A stretch of DNA of 64,000 nucleotides, taken from positions 1,116,001 through 1,180,000 of the forward strand of contig NZ_AP029019.1 in the NCBI RefSeq assembly GCF_037101375.1. Direction: 5' to 3'. The notes under the pieces are model-generated. The model was not told the DNA's origin and searched no databases. It saw only the letters and a list, made by a program, of their open reading frames with translations. Positions 50,226-59,942 of this stretch are shown here, one piece after another; position 1 is the stretch's first letter; every line of letters begins with the position of its first letter. The position numbers were made by a program, and so were the translations under genes. Source of the stretch: Acidovorax sp. DW039 (GTDB lineage Bacteria > Pseudomonadota > Gammaproteobacteria > Burkholderiales > Burkholderiaceae_C).

Positions 50226-52880
50226 TCACTTGGCGGCTGCAGGTGTGGGTGATTCTTGTCGTGTCTGCTCGGGTGCTTGCGCGACTGCCGTGGTAGCCGC
50301 AGGTGCTGAAATCGCTGCAGGTGCGCCCTGCATGAGCCATTGCTCAAGCAAAAGCCCGGCAGGGATGGCTTTTGAGTACAGATACCCTTGAGCTTCATCG
50401 CATTGCAGCTGCGTCAGCAAGGTAGCCTGGGCTTCGGTCTCCACGCCTTCGGCCACGGTTTCCAGCTTCAGCGCCTTGGCCATGCCGATCACCGCGGTGA
50501 CGATGGCGCAATTGCCCGAGTGGGTGTCCATGCCTCGCACGAACGACATGTCGATCTTGAGTTTGAAGACGGGAAAGCTTTGCAGCCGCTCCAGCGACGA
50601 ATATCCGGTGCCAAAGTCGTCGATGGACAGCCTGAAGCCCGCCTGCACCAGTCGGGACGCCACATGCCGGGCTTTTTCAGGCTCGTTCATCAGCGCTGAC
50701 TCGGTCATCTCCAGCTCTACCATGCGGGGCTCGACACCTTGGGCACGCACCAGGCGCTCGGCCCGTTCGGCAAAGCTCTCGTCCATCATCTGCGAGGCAG
50801 AGACGTTCACCGCCACGCGTGGAATGACCCGCGCTCCCGACTCCTGCCAGTGGCGGATATCGCGGGCTGCCTGGGTCAGTGTCCAGTCTCCTAACTCGCC
50901 AATCAGTCCACGCTCTTCGGCCACGGGAATGAACTCGCCGGGGCTGATCCATTGGCCGTTTTCGTCACACCAGCGGGACAGGGCCTCCACCCCGCGCAAC
51001 TCGCCTGTGGCCAGATGCACCTTGGGCTGGTAGTGCAATTGCAGTTGCGACTGGGCCAGCGCCTTGGCGAGCTTGGTGCCCAGCGAAATGCGCCGCTCCA
51101 GCTTCATGCCCAGAGAGTTGGAGTAGAGATGGCTGCCGCCGCCGCGCGCCTTGATCTCGTACATGGCGATATCAGCGTGCTTGAGCAAGTCTTCCACGTT
51201 CTCTCCCTGGTCGGGGAAGGTGGCTACGCCAATGCTGGCGCCGACTTCAAAGCGCAGGCTGTCGATCAGCACAGGCCGCGTCAGCGCCTGCTGCAGCTGC
51301 TGTGCGCGCAGCAGCTTGTCTTCGTCAGGTGCCAGGGCGTAGACGCACATGAATTCGTCTCCACCCACACGCGCAAACACATCCTCCGGAGCGCATGCGG
51401 CGCGAAACCGCGTGGCCAGCTCCGCCAGCACGTTGTCGCCCACGATATGACCGTGGGTGTCGTTGATTTCCTTGAACCGGTCCAAGTCCACAAAAAGCAC
51501 CACAGCCGCCTGCCCGCGGTAGCGGGCCTGGTCGAGCATCTGCTGTGCAAGCATCATGCCGTTGGTGCGGTTGGGCAGGCCGGTGAGTGAGTCATAGAAC
51601 GCCAGACGCTCCATGGCCTGTTCGGTGGCCTTACGGTCAGAAATGTCCAGCACCGTGCCATAAGCGCGAATGGCATTGCCCTGGCTGTCTTTTTCAATCA
51701 GCCCACGCGCCTCCACCCAGCGGGCGCCGGGCGATGAATGCACCCGGCATTCAAACCGGAAGCGCCCCACCTTGAGCGCCGTGTTCCATTCACCATCCAC
51801 GCGTGCGCGGTCGTCCTCGTGCACGCATGAGAGAAAGTCTGGATAGGTGAAAGGCTTGGCCACAGGCCAGCCGAACAGACGTGCCGCCTGCGGCGTGAGG
51901 GCAAAGTGCCCGTCAAAGTGGGTCTGCCAGGTGCCGATGTTGGCCACCGCCTGGGCGTTCAGCAGGTCGCGCGTGAGCTGGGTCTGCTCGCGAAGATCTT
52001 CAAACACCAGCAGCAGGCGCTGCTCCTGTCCTGCATCCGACAGGGGCAGCATATGCGCCGTGATGCTGACGGGTACCGCCAGCGGGTTGTGGTGGGGGCG
52101 TACCTCCAGCGTCTCGCGCACGTTCTGCTGCCGCAAGGCGGCGCTGATCAGCGTGGTGATGTTGTCCACATCCATCACGTTGGAAAGCGGGCAGCCCCGC
52201 AGGCTGTTGGGCGCAAACCCGAACAGCTTTTCAAAAGCGCGGTTGGCAAACACCACCTTCAGGTCTGCAGTGGCCACCATGGTGCCGTAAGGCAGGTTGG
52301 CAAACGCAGCGCCGTAATCACGCAGGTCCGCAATCAGTTCGTCGCGATGGGCGATGTAGCTATCTATGGCCAGCCCCACGTCCAGAAACACCACCTTGAT
52401 CAGCGCCTGGAAGGTGGCAAGCAGCTCATCAGCAGGAACGCCTGCAATGCCATGGGCGATGCGCGGCATCAGATCGGTGAGGTAGTGGCTGTAGGCACCC
52501 AGATACCAGCCGGGGGAGAGGCCGACCTTGGCGTGCACCAGACCTACGCGCAGGCGGTCTTCCAGATAAGGGCGGTCGTACACACCAGCAACCAGGGATT
52601 TGAAGTAGCCGGACTGCAGCTTCTTCAGTCGGCTCAGCGTGGCTTCGTCGGGTATCAGCGCGCGGGTCTCGCTGAAGGACATCAGGTGGTCGTAGAACGC
52701 CTCAACAAATCCGGGCGCTTCGTCGCCCAGCAAACCATGCAGGCGGCGCAGGGCGCGCTCGTCTTCGGCTGTGAGCGACAAGAAATCCTTACGGCGCTGA
52801 AAGTCGCGACTGAGTTCCACAAATAGCTGCCTGTAGGTTGCTGGGGCACTGGGCCAGTGCAGGGCCTGCGCGCCCACCAT
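50226..52880 (-). CDS. Globin-coupled diguanylate cyclase/phosphodiesterase (GCS-PAS-PAS-GGDEF-EAL)
   Basis: This is an 884-residue multidomain sensor. I prefer ATG 52880 over a TTG at 52940. Domains run: globin-coupled sensor at about 25-180 (LLGDEAPGFVEAFYDHLMSF, VGLVHAKVGLSPGWYLGAYSHYL with the haem-ligand region); PAS at about 190-305; a second PAS/PAC at about 310-430; GGDEF at about 435-595 with intact VGGDEF; EAL at about 610-850 (VEALSRW, ELEMTESALM, SIDDFGTGYSSL, KIDMSFVRG, ETVAEGVET). An Ala/Pro-rich tail follows. It should bind haem and O2 or another gas and set cyclic-di-GMP levels. Both output motifs look intact. Confidence 0.9.
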   Translation of the reverse strand: MVGAQALHWPSAPATYRQLFVELSRDFQRRKDFLSLTAEDERALRRLHGLLGDEAPGFVEAFYDHLMSFSETRALIPDEATLSRLKKLQSGYFKSLVAGVYDRPYLEDRLRVGLVHAKVGLSPGWYLGAYSHYLTDLMPRIAHGIAGVPADELLATFQALIKVVFLDVGLAIDSYIAHRDELIADLRDYGAAFANLPYGTMVATADLKVVFANRAFEKLFGFAPNSLRGCPLSNVMDVDNITTLISAALRQQNVRETLEVRPHHNPLAVPVSITAHMLPLSDAGQEQRLLLVFEDLREQTQLTRDLLNAQAVANIGTWQTHFDGHFALTPQAARLFGWPVAKPFTYPDFLSCVHEDDRARVDGEWNTALKVGRFRFECRVHSSPGARWVEARGLIEKDSQGNAIRAYGTVLDISDRKATEQAMERLAFYDSLTGLPNRTNGMMLAQQMLDQARYRGQAAVVLFVDLDRFKEINDTHGHIVGDNVLAELATRFRAACAPEDVFARVGGDEFMCVYALAPDEDKLLRAQQLQQALTRPVLIDSLRFEVGASIGVATFPDQGENVEDLLKHADIAMYEIKARGGGSHLYSNSLGMKLERRISLGTKLAKALAQSQLQLHYQPKVHLATGELRGVEALSRWCDENGQWISPGEFIPVAEERGLIGELGDWTLTQAARDIRHWQESGARVIPRVAVNVSASQMMDESFAERAERLVRAQGVEPRMVELEMTESALMNEPEKARHVASRLVQAGFRLSIDDFGTGYSSLERLQSFPVFKLKIDMSFVRGMDTHSGNCAIVTAVIGMAKALKLETVAEGVETEAQATLLTQLQCDEAQGYLYSKAIPAGLLLEQWLMQGAPAAISAPAATTAVAQAPEQTRQESPTPAAAK

Positions 52881-52981
52881 CTTGCGCCAATTTACCACTC
52901 TGGTCCGAGCTTGCTTACATTTAGAAACCTTTGACGCCAATAGGCTATTGCAGATGCCCGAGGCCGACCCCCGCCGGGGGC

Positions 52982-54382
52982 TCAGCGTTCCTTGTGGAAC
53001 ACCACTGCATCCAGCTCCAGCGAACGGATGCTGGCTGCGGCGGTGTCGGCTTCGGCGCGTGTGGAATAGGGGCCTACGCGCACCCGCGTGCGGGTGCCTT
53101 TGGCGCTTTCCAGCGTTTGGCGGAATGCGGGAAGGCCTTCGTTCAACAGGCGCGACTGGGCCTTGCGTGCGTTGGCCTCATCCGCAAACAACCCCACATT
53201 GATGTAGTAGCCCGCTGCAGCGCCCACGGTGGGCGCACTGGCGGCGGACGCCGCACCTTCAGCCGCGCGGGGCGCTGCGGCAGGGGCAGAGGCCTTGGCT
53301 GCTGGCTTGGGAGTTTTGGCCTCACGCGTGTCTTTGGCTTCCCGGGCTTCCTTTGTTTTGACGGCGTTTGCAGATGCAGCCGGGGCGGCGCCAGAGGCGG
53401 CAGCAGAAGAGGACGTTGGCGAGGTCTTGGCTTTTTCCTTCTCTTTTTCCGGTGCTCGCACGGCTTCTTTTGCCGGGGCTTCCTTGGCGGCAGTTTTCGT
53501 CACCACCTCTGAAGTTTGGGCCTCGGGTTCCTTGTCTTTTTCACCGCGACGGCCAGGGGTTGTTGCCGAGGCCGGGGCAGGCGCGGGTCCTGGGGCATCT
53601 TCTGCTCCCACGGGTGCACTGGGGGGCACGTTCTTGGACGTCACTGCCGCCCCACCAGCGGCGGAGGCTGCTGTGGTAGGGGAGACGGGTGGCGATGGGG
53701 GCACTGCCTTCTCCGCTTCGCCGCTACCCGCAGCGGAGGCCACCACCGTGCCCGCTGCCGACGCAGCGCGCGCAGCCACAGGGGCCAGTGTGGGTGAAGG
53801 GGTGTTCCAGTTGGACGAGGCTGGGGCTGCAGCGGGCTCTGATTGGGTGGCAGAGCCCTGGGGCATGAAAAAGTAGGCGGCCAGGGCTGCCAGGACCAGC
53901 AGCGTATGCCCCGCAACCACCCAGGTCAGACGTTTGCGCGAGGGAGCCTGCCGGGCCAGCAGATCGCAGCCTTCGGGAATGGTGGCCGATGCGGCCAGCG
54001 CCTTGGTTACGCGCTTGCGGATGTCTGCGTGCAGCAGTGCATTGGCATACAGCCCCGGTATCACGCTGCCCGCCACGATGAATGCGCCCACCACGCCCCA
54101 TTCCACAGCCTGGGGCCATTGCAACAGGGGGCGACCCAGTCCAAACACCAGCAGGGCCACAGCCTCTGCCACTGCCACGTAAACCAGTGCCGCGCCCCAC
54201 AGTTGCCGGTACACCATCCAGCCCAGGGTGAAGACGCAAGCCGCCCAATTCCAGCTGGTCAGCGTGCGACCCATGGCGTCCAGCCGGGCAAATTCCGGGA
54301 GGTAGCGCTCTGTATTGACCGGGCCGAGTGCGGCTCGGTACAGAGAGTTGACTGCGCTGTCGGAAGGAGAATCCAGTGACAT
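52982..54382 (-). CDS. Membrane protein with DUF2628-like and SPOR domains
   Basis: This is a 466-residue protein. An N-terminal region (LDAMGRTLTSWNWAACVFTLGWMVYRQLWGAALVYVAVAEAVALLVF) resembles DUF2628 with several membrane helices. A further helix lies near residue 170 (GHTLLVLAALAAYFFM). A long Ala/Pro/Ser/Lys-rich linker spans about residues 185-385. The C-terminal 75 residues are a SPOR domain (GYYINVGLFADEANARKAQSRLLNEGLPAFRQ, TRVRVGPYSTRAEADTAAASI), which binds denuded septal peptidoglycan. It is probably a cell-division or envelope protein. Confidence 0.8.
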   Translation of the reverse strand: MSLDSPSDSAVNSLYRAALGPVNTERYLPEFARLDAMGRTLTSWNWAACVFTLGWMVYRQLWGAALVYVAVAEAVALLVFGLGRPLLQWPQAVEWGVVGAFIVAGSVIPGLYANALLHADIRKRVTKALAASATIPEGCDLLARQAPSRKRLTWVVAGHTLLVLAALAAYFFMPQGSATQSEPAAAPASSNWNTPSPTLAPVAARAASAAGTVVASAAGSGEAEKAVPPSPPVSPTTAASAAGGAAVTSKNVPPSAPVGAEDAPGPAPAPASATTPGRRGEKDKEPEAQTSEVVTKTAAKEAPAKEAVRAPEKEKEKAKTSPTSSSAAASGAAPAASANAVKTKEAREAKDTREAKTPKPAAKASAPAAAPRAAEGAASAASAPTVGAAAGYYINVGLFADEANARKAQSRLLNEGLPAFRQTLESAKGTRTRVRVGPYSTRAEADTAAASIRSLELDAVVFHKER

Positions 54383-54537
54383 CAGGGGTATGGCAGGGGC
54401 GTGGACCGGAAAAACGGGCATGTTCCATTCTGGCATGCACCGCCCGCTGCCGATCGTGCAAATTGCGCCACAGATGCCCGCCAGTCTGGTTGCCACGGGT
54501 TGCTGGCCAAGGGGGACGCCTAGCTGGACTACTTCCT

Positions 54538-54593
54538 TTCAAAAAAGCCGCTAACGCTTATTAATAAAGCGCAAGTGGCTATCAAATAAATAG
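54538..54593 (-). repeat. Dispersed palindromic repeat, copy 6
   Basis: AGCCGCTAACGCTTATTAA and AAAGCGCAAGTGGCTATC form the family hairpin, preceded by an A-run. It lies between two minus-strand genes. Confidence 0.78.
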
Positions 54594-54662
54594 CGATCTG
54601 CATTCGTTGCTTCCACGGGCTTTGCTTTGATGGGCTTCAGCGCTGTGTGGCTTACCCGCCTC

Positions 54663-55634
54663 TTACCCGCCCCTTGCCAGCCCCATGATCTGCCTGGCAT
54701 CCAGTGTGGCCGCCTTTTCGCGGATCTGGGGCAAGTACTGGTTCTGCAATTGCTTGGCCGGACCGAGCAGTTCCTGAAAAGTCTCGCGCAGCACGGCGGT
54801 GCTCATCACCCGCCCGCCTGCGTAATACCGCTTGGCCACCTGACCCAGCGCGTAGGTGGTGGCAAACGAGAAGGCCATGCCCGTGGCCGCCTGCCCTAGT
54901 CCGCCCAAGGTAGAGCCTGCCACCTTGCCCAGTAACCCCCCCAGCAGCTTGCGGCCAAATTGCTCCACGTACTGCGATGCCATGCCCACCCCGGCGGCGG
55001 CGATGAATTCCTTGATGTGCCCACGGTCCAGCTCCACGCCATGGGCCAGCCCCACGGCGTGCACCATCTTCACCTGCAAGGGGATGATGGCCATGGAGGC
55101 CCAGGACTGCGGCAAAAGCTCCAGCGCCCCATTGAGCAGGGCGTAGTTCAGGATGGTTTTGTCGAGGTCGGCGTTGGCAGCGGTTGCCGCGCCATCTGCA
55201 ATCGTGGTGGGTTGCAGGGCCGTGCGCTGGGCCACGGCAGGGGCTGGGGGCTCCATTACATCCACCAAGGTTTGCTCTTCACGGTCGAAGCTGCTGGTGT
55301 CGGCCGCTGCCATGCCCAGGGCCTGGCGCAGCTCTTGCAGGAACTGCTGTTCCGCCGCGGTCTTGCGGCCATCCACATCGCAGACACACACCGCCATTTC
55401 GTAAGCCAAGTGGCGGTGCGCGGGGTCTTGCAGCAGGGCTGTGGCTGCGGCCAGGTTGGTGCGCCGCAACAGCATGTCCTGGTACAGCCGGGGCAAGTCG
55501 GGCATGTGGCCGTCTGCCGCGAGGGACTGCGCAATGCGGCGGATTTCCTCACGTTCCGAGTCATCCTTGGCTCCATCGGCAAAAGCGGCGAGCATGGCAA
55601 TGGTGAGGACGGCTTGTTGTTGCTGAGGTGTCAT
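54663..55634 (-). CDS. TerB-like plus DUF697-like protein
   Basis: This is a 323-residue protein. ATG 55634 has GGAG 9 bp upstream. Residues 5-110 resemble the TerB helical domain (VLTIAMLAAFADGAKDDSEREEIRRIAQSLA, VCDVDGRKTAAEQQFLQELRQAL). Residues 165-300 have the DUF697 pattern (LELLPQSWASMAIIPLQVKMVHAVGLAHGVELDRGHIKEFIAAAGVGMASQYVEQFGRKLLGGLLGKVAG), with hydrophobic stretches that may associate with membrane. TerB domains occur in tellurite resistance and phage-related networks; the exact role is unknown. Confidence 0.72.
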   Translation of the reverse strand: MTPQQQQAVLTIAMLAAFADGAKDDSEREEIRRIAQSLAADGHMPDLPRLYQDMLLRRTNLAAATALLQDPAHRHLAYEMAVCVCDVDGRKTAAEQQFLQELRQALGMAAADTSSFDREEQTLVDVMEPPAPAVAQRTALQPTTIADGAATAANADLDKTILNYALLNGALELLPQSWASMAIIPLQVKMVHAVGLAHGVELDRGHIKEFIAAAGVGMASQYVEQFGRKLLGGLLGKVAGSTLGGLGQAATGMAFSFATTYALGQVAKRYYAGGRVMSTAVLRETFQELLGPAKQLQNQYLPQIREKAATLDARQIMGLARGG

Positions 55635-55941
55635 GAAGGCTTTCTCCACTGGATGACAAGGGGGTATTCAAGGGGACAGCGCTGAACCTGCGCCGCAGGC
55701 CACGTACGCCATCAGCGTGTCATATCGGGAGCGCTTTGCTTGTATCAATGGCCGGTGCCGTAGGGCTTTTCCCATAGGCCTGCCACGCAGCTCCGGGTGG
55801 GCCTGTTAGGGCCTTCCGTGCAGCCTGCTCTGTTCCAGGGGTTATGTGTGCCGTATCGGTGGCAGCTCGTGACCCGGCCTACCATCTCACACCCACCCCA
55901 TATCTCATCCCATATCCATCCACCCGGTTGCAAAGGCTCGC
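55635..55941. other. Divergent gap between the terB-like and dsbA-like genes
   Basis: This 307-bp region carries no supported gene. It should hold the promoters for both directions. No strong palindrome or repeat stands out. Confidence 0.6.
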
Positions 55942-56589
55942 ATGACCACCACGCTCAAGATCGATTTCGTTTCCGATGTTTCCTGCCCCTGGTGCATCAT
56001 CGGCCTGCAGGCCCTGGAGCAGGCCGCTACCCGCCTGCAGGGCTCGGTGGCGCTGGATATGCACTTTCAGCCCTTTGAGCTGAACCCGCAGATGGGCCCC
56101 GAAGGGCAAGACATTGGCGAGCACCTGCAGCAAAAGTACGGAGCGACCCCCGAGCAGAGCCAGAAGAACCGCGAGGCCATCGCTGCCCGCGGGGCTGAAC
56201 TGGGCTTCACCTTCAACATGGGCCAGCGCAGCCGCATCTACAACACGTTTGATGCCCACCGCCTGCTGCACTGGGCGGAGCCTTCGGGCAAGCAGCTTGC
56301 GCTCAAGAAAGCCTTGTTTGCCGCCTATTTCACCCACGGCCAGAACCCGGGTGACCACGAGGTGCTGGTGCATGCGGCGCAAGAGGTGGGGCTGGATGGC
56401 GCGCAAGCCCGCACCGTGCTGGCCAGCGACCAATACGCCGACGAAGTGCGAGAGAAGGAGCAGTTCTACCTGCAAAACGGCATCCACTCGGTGCCCGCCA
56501 TCATCGTGAACGAGCGCCATCTCATTCAGGGTGGACAGCCGGTGGAGGTGTTTGAGCAGGCCTTGCGCCAGATTGCCGCCCAGGTTTGA
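55942..56589 (+). CDS. DsbA-family oxidoreductase (FrnE-like)
   Basis: This is a 215-residue thioredoxin-fold protein of the DsbA/FrnE (2-hydroxychromene-2-carboxylate isomerase-like) branch without a signal peptide. IDFVSDVSCPWCIIGLQALE has the CPWC active site; FQPFELNPQMGPEGQDI, FNMGQRSRIYNTFDAHRLLHWA and GIHSVPAIIVNERHLIQGGQP (with the cis-Pro) follow. It is cytoplasmic and probably a disulfide reductase or isomerase. Confidence 0.9.
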   Translation: MTTTLKIDFVSDVSCPWCIIGLQALEQAATRLQGSVALDMHFQPFELNPQMGPEGQDIGEHLQQKYGATPEQSQKNREAIAARGAELGFTFNMGQRSRIYNTFDAHRLLHWAEPSGKQLALKKALFAAYFTHGQNPGDHEVLVHAAQEVGLDGAQARTVLASDQYADEVREKEQFYLQNGIHSVPAIIVNERHLIQGGQPVEVFEQALRQIAAQV

Positions 56590-56649
56590 TTTGCTATTGA
56601 ATCAATAGCTGCCTGCGCTTATCAGGCGGGCGTAATAGCCACTTTTTCC
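56588..56649 (+). repeat. Dispersed palindromic repeat, copy 7
   Basis: ATAGCTGCCTGCGCTTATC and GGCGGGCGTAATAGCC lie between TTTGCT and TTTTTCC. The element begins at the dsbA-like stop codon. Confidence 0.75.
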
Positions 56650-56660
56650 GCGATGCAAGT

Positions 56661-56691
56661 AAAAAGCCCCGCCTGCAGATGCTGGCGGGGC
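56661..56691 (-). terminator. Terminator for the creA gene
   Basis: GCCCCGCC (56691-56684 on minus) and GGCGGGGC (56673-56666) form the stem with a 10-nt loop, followed by TTTTT at 56665-56661 on the minus strand. It closes the cphA-creA unit. Confidence 0.88.
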
Positions 56692-56746
56692 CTGGGGGCG
56701 AGGGGTGCAGTGGCAGATGACCGATGGAGCCTTCTGCGACGCGCGG

Positions 56747-57283
56747 CTACTTGCGCAGTGGAATGGGCGTTGCCCGGTCTACCGGCACCGCCGTGACGCT
56801 GTTTTGCGGCGATCCGTCGATCAGCTTGTCCGAATAGGTCAGGTACACCAGCGTGTTGCGGGCGGGGTCCACCATGCGCACGATGCGCAGGCGCTTGAAG
56901 AGGATGGACATGCGTTCGCTGAACACTTCTTCCTGCTTCTTGAGGGGCTCAGGAAAGCTCACCGGCCCCACCTGACGGCAGGCAATCGAAGCCTCGGCAC
57001 GGTCTTCCGCCAGCCCCAGCGTGCCCTTGATGCCGCCCTTGCGAGCGCGGGACACGTAGCAGGTCACGCCCTGCACACCGGGGTCGTCATAGGCTTCCAC
57101 GATGATGTCGTGGTCGCGCCCGAGCAGCTGAAAGGCGGTGTCCACCGTCCCAATCTTCTCGCCAGAGGCAGCCAGAGCGACCTCCGGGGCCGCGGCCAGC
57201 AGCAGGGTTGCTGCCAGCGCGGCTGCCGCTGCTGAGCTGCCCCGCAGGCCAGGCAAAAGGCCCGTCAATCGGCGCGATGTCAT
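56747..57283 (-). CDS. creA: CreA family protein
   Basis: This is a 178-residue exported protein. ATG 57283 gives a signal peptide (LRGSSAAAAALAATLLLAAAPEVALA). GEKIGTVDTAFQLLGRDHDIIVEAYDDPGVQGVTCYVSRARKGGIKGTLGLAEDRAEASIACRQVGPV is the CreA signature, with two conserved cysteines. The function is unknown. Its start overlaps the stop of cphA (ATGA), implying translational coupling to cyanophycin synthesis. Confidence 0.9.
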   Translation of the reverse strand: MTSRRLTGLLPGLRGSSAAAAALAATLLLAAAPEVALAASGEKIGTVDTAFQLLGRDHDIIVEAYDDPGVQGVTCYVSRARKGGIKGTLGLAEDRAEASIACRQVGPVSFPEPLKKQEEVFSERMSILFKRLRIVRMVDPARNTLVYLTYSDKLIDGSPQNSVTAVPVDRATPIPLRK

Positions 57284-59859
57284 GCCGCGGCTCCGGCTTC
57301 GGTGCAGCGCTGGGCCAGGTGGGCCAGTGCCTCTTCCACCTGGTCCACCAGCACCAGGCACAGGTCGCCGGGTTGCAGGCGCGCCAGTGCAGCATCAATG
57401 GCGATGAACTCGCCGCGGATTTCCTCGACGTGTTTGGTGCGGCTGGCACCCGCCAGGCCTTCGCGCAGCAGCGCCATGACTTCGCCGTCGGCACGGCCGC
57501 GCTGGGCGGCATCCTGGTACAGGATCACGTCGTCGAAGGCAGCGCCCAAAATCACGGTTTGGGCACGAATGTCCTCGTCGCGGCGGTCGCCCGCACCGCT
57601 GATGACCACGCTGCGGCGCTTGGCGGGCAGGGCGTCCACCGCTTGCACCAGGGCGCGCATGGCGTCGGGGTTGTGGCCGTAGTCGGCGATCACGGTCGCG
57701 CCACGATAGTCCATCACATTGAAGCGGCCAGGGGCGTTGTCGCTGTCATTCACAAATCCCGACAGTCCGCGGCGAATGGTCTGCCAGGGCACGCCCGCCG
57801 CCCAGGCTGCCGCAACCGAGGCCATGACGTTTTCAACCTGGAAGCCAATGCGGCCATTGCGCGTGATGGGCACGTCGCGCAGGTGAATGGTTTCGCGCCA
57901 GGAGCCTTCTGTGGCCACAATGGTGTCGCCATCCGCATACACGGTGCGGTGGCCCTGCGCGCGGTGGGTCGCCATCACGGGGTGGTGGCGGTCGCTGGAA
58001 AAGTAGATCACCTTGCCGGGGCAGACGGCGGCCATGCCCGCCACGATGGGATCCATGGCGTTGAGCACGGCATATCCATCCGGGGCCACGTTCTGCACGA
58101 TCACGCGCTTGACCGTGGCCAGGTCTTCCACCGTGGTGATGTAGTTCATGCCCAGGTGGTCGCCTTCGCCGATGTTGGTGACTACCGCCACCTGGCAGCG
58201 GTCAAAACCCAGGCCTTCGCGCAAGATGCCGCCACGAGCGGTTTCGAACACGGCGGCATCCACTTCGGGGTGCAGCAGCACGTTGCGGGCGCTCTTGGGG
58301 CCACTGCAATCGCCGCTGTCGATCTGGCGGCCATTGACGTACACGCCGTCGGTGTTGGTCATGCCCACGCGCAGACCTTGCGCGGTGAACAGGTGGGCAA
58401 TCAGGCGCGCCGTGGTGGTCTTGCCGTTGGTACCGGTCACGGCCACGGTGGGGATGCGGCCATCGTCGCCGGGGGAGAACAGCTTGTCCACCATGGCCTG
58501 GCCCACGTTGCGGGGCTTGCCGTAGCTGGGGGCCAGGTGCATGCGCAGGCCGGGCGCGGCGTTCACTTCCACAAAGCCGCCGCCTTGCTCCTCCAGCGGG
58601 CGCAGCACGGTTTCTGCCACCATGTCCACACCGCAGATGTGCAGGCCCACCATCTGGGCGGCCGCCACAGCGCGGGCCGCCACTTCGGGGTGCACGTCGT
58701 CTGTCACATCGGTAGCGGTTCCGCCCGTGGACAGGTTGGCGTTGTTGCGCAGGATGACGCGCTGGCCCTTGGCGGGCACCGAGTCGGGCGTCAGGCCTTG
58801 CATGGCAAGGCGCGCCACGGCGATGTCATCCAGGCGGATCTTGGTGAGGGAGGTGGCGTGGCCTTCGCCACGGCGGGGGTCTTGGTTCACCACGTCCACC
58901 AGTTCGCGCACGGTGTGCTGGCCGTCGCCCAGCACCTGGGGCGGCTCGCGGCGTGCAGCCGCCACCAGCTGGTCACCCACCACCAGCAGGCGGAAGTCAT
59001 GGCCGGGCAGAAAGCGCTCGACCATCACGGTGCCGTAGTCGGCGGCATTTTTGTAGGCTTCTTCCAGCTGGGCGCGGTCGGTGATGTTGACAGTAACGCC
59101 CTTGCCCTGGTTGCCATCCTGGGGTTTGACCACCACGGGCAGACCCACCTTGAGGGCAACCTCCCAGGCTTCGTCCACTGTTTCTACAGGTTTGCCCAGC
59201 GGCACAGGTACGCCTGCGGCATGCAGCAGGCGCTTGGTCAGGTCTTTGTCTTGGCCAATGGATTCGGCCACCGCGCTGGTGGAGTCCACCTCAGCCGCCT
59301 GAATGCGGCGTTGCTTGGAACCCCAGCCAAATTGCACCAGACTGCCGCGCGTGAGGCGGCGGTAAGGAATGCCCCGCGCCACGGCAGCTTCCACAATGGC
59401 GCCGGTGCTGGGCCCCAGGCGCTCGTCTTCGTCCAGCTCGCGCAGGTCGGCAATCACCTTTTCTGCGTCAAAGCTGCCATGGCCCAGTGCGGCCTGGATG
59501 AGCTGCTGCGCATCGGCAAAAGCCTTGCGGCCCACGGCTTCTTCGCTGTATTCCACCACCACCTGGTACACGCCTGCATCAGTCGTCGCTGCGGTGCGCG
59601 CAAAGGTCACGGGGCAGCCCGCCTGGGCTTGCAGTGCCAGCGCGGCAGTCTGCAGCACATGGGCGAGGGAGATATCGCTGTCGCCACCTTCTGGGTGCAG
59701 CACCCCGATGGCCGGGAACAGTGCACGCAGGCGGTCTTCAAAACCAGCCATCTTGCCAATGGCGCGCTCTGCTTCGCTGCAGGTCACCAAGGCCTCGATG
59801 GCCATGTGGCGACTCCAGAGGTTGGGGCCACGCAGGGCCCGGGTGCGGGTTACATCCAT
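57280..59859 (-). CDS. cphA: Cyanophycin synthetase
   Basis: This is an 859-residue enzyme of family length. It has an N-terminal domain at about 1-160, an ATP-grasp domain (DKDLTKRLLHAAGVPVPLG, VVVKPQDGNQGKGVTVNI, VEVNAAPGLRMHL) and a C-terminal Mur-ligase-like domain with intact P-loop TGTNGKTTTA (K480), GDGDHLG-like GEGDHLGM and DYGHNPDA. It builds multi-L-arginyl-poly-L-aspartate from Asp and Arg with ATP, without a ribosome. It lies 83 bp after cphA' on the same strand. Confidence 0.95.
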   Translation of the reverse strand: MDVTRTRALRGPNLWSRHMAIEALVTCSEAERAIGKMAGFEDRLRALFPAIGVLHPEGGDSDISLAHVLQTAALALQAQAGCPVTFARTAATTDAGVYQVVVEYSEEAVGRKAFADAQQLIQAALGHGSFDAEKVIADLRELDEDERLGPSTGAIVEAAVARGIPYRRLTRGSLVQFGWGSKQRRIQAAEVDSTSAVAESIGQDKDLTKRLLHAAGVPVPLGKPVETVDEAWEVALKVGLPVVVKPQDGNQGKGVTVNITDRAQLEEAYKNAADYGTVMVERFLPGHDFRLLVVGDQLVAAARREPPQVLGDGQHTVRELVDVVNQDPRRGEGHATSLTKIRLDDIAVARLAMQGLTPDSVPAKGQRVILRNNANLSTGGTATDVTDDVHPEVAARAVAAAQMVGLHICGVDMVAETVLRPLEEQGGGFVEVNAAPGLRMHLAPSYGKPRNVGQAMVDKLFSPGDDGRIPTVAVTGTNGKTTTARLIAHLFTAQGLRVGMTNTDGVYVNGRQIDSGDCSGPKSARNVLLHPEVDAAVFETARGGILREGLGFDRCQVAVVTNIGEGDHLGMNYITTVEDLATVKRVIVQNVAPDGYAVLNAMDPIVAGMAAVCPGKVIYFSSDRHHPVMATHRAQGHRTVYADGDTIVATEGSWRETIHLRDVPITRNGRIGFQVENVMASVAAAWAAGVPWQTIRRGLSGFVNDSDNAPGRFNVMDYRGATVIADYGHNPDAMRALVQAVDALPAKRRSVVISGAGDRRDEDIRAQTVILGAAFDDVILYQDAAQRGRADGEVMALLREGLAGASRTKHVEEIRGEFIAIDAALARLQPGDLCLVLVDQVEEALAHLAQRCTEAGAAA

Positions 59860-59942
59860 GAAGTTCTCTCTCTCTATTCCGTCAGTGCGCCTTACGCTCT
59901 GTTCTCATCGCGTGCAACAAGTCGGTGTTCTGGGGCTTGGGC

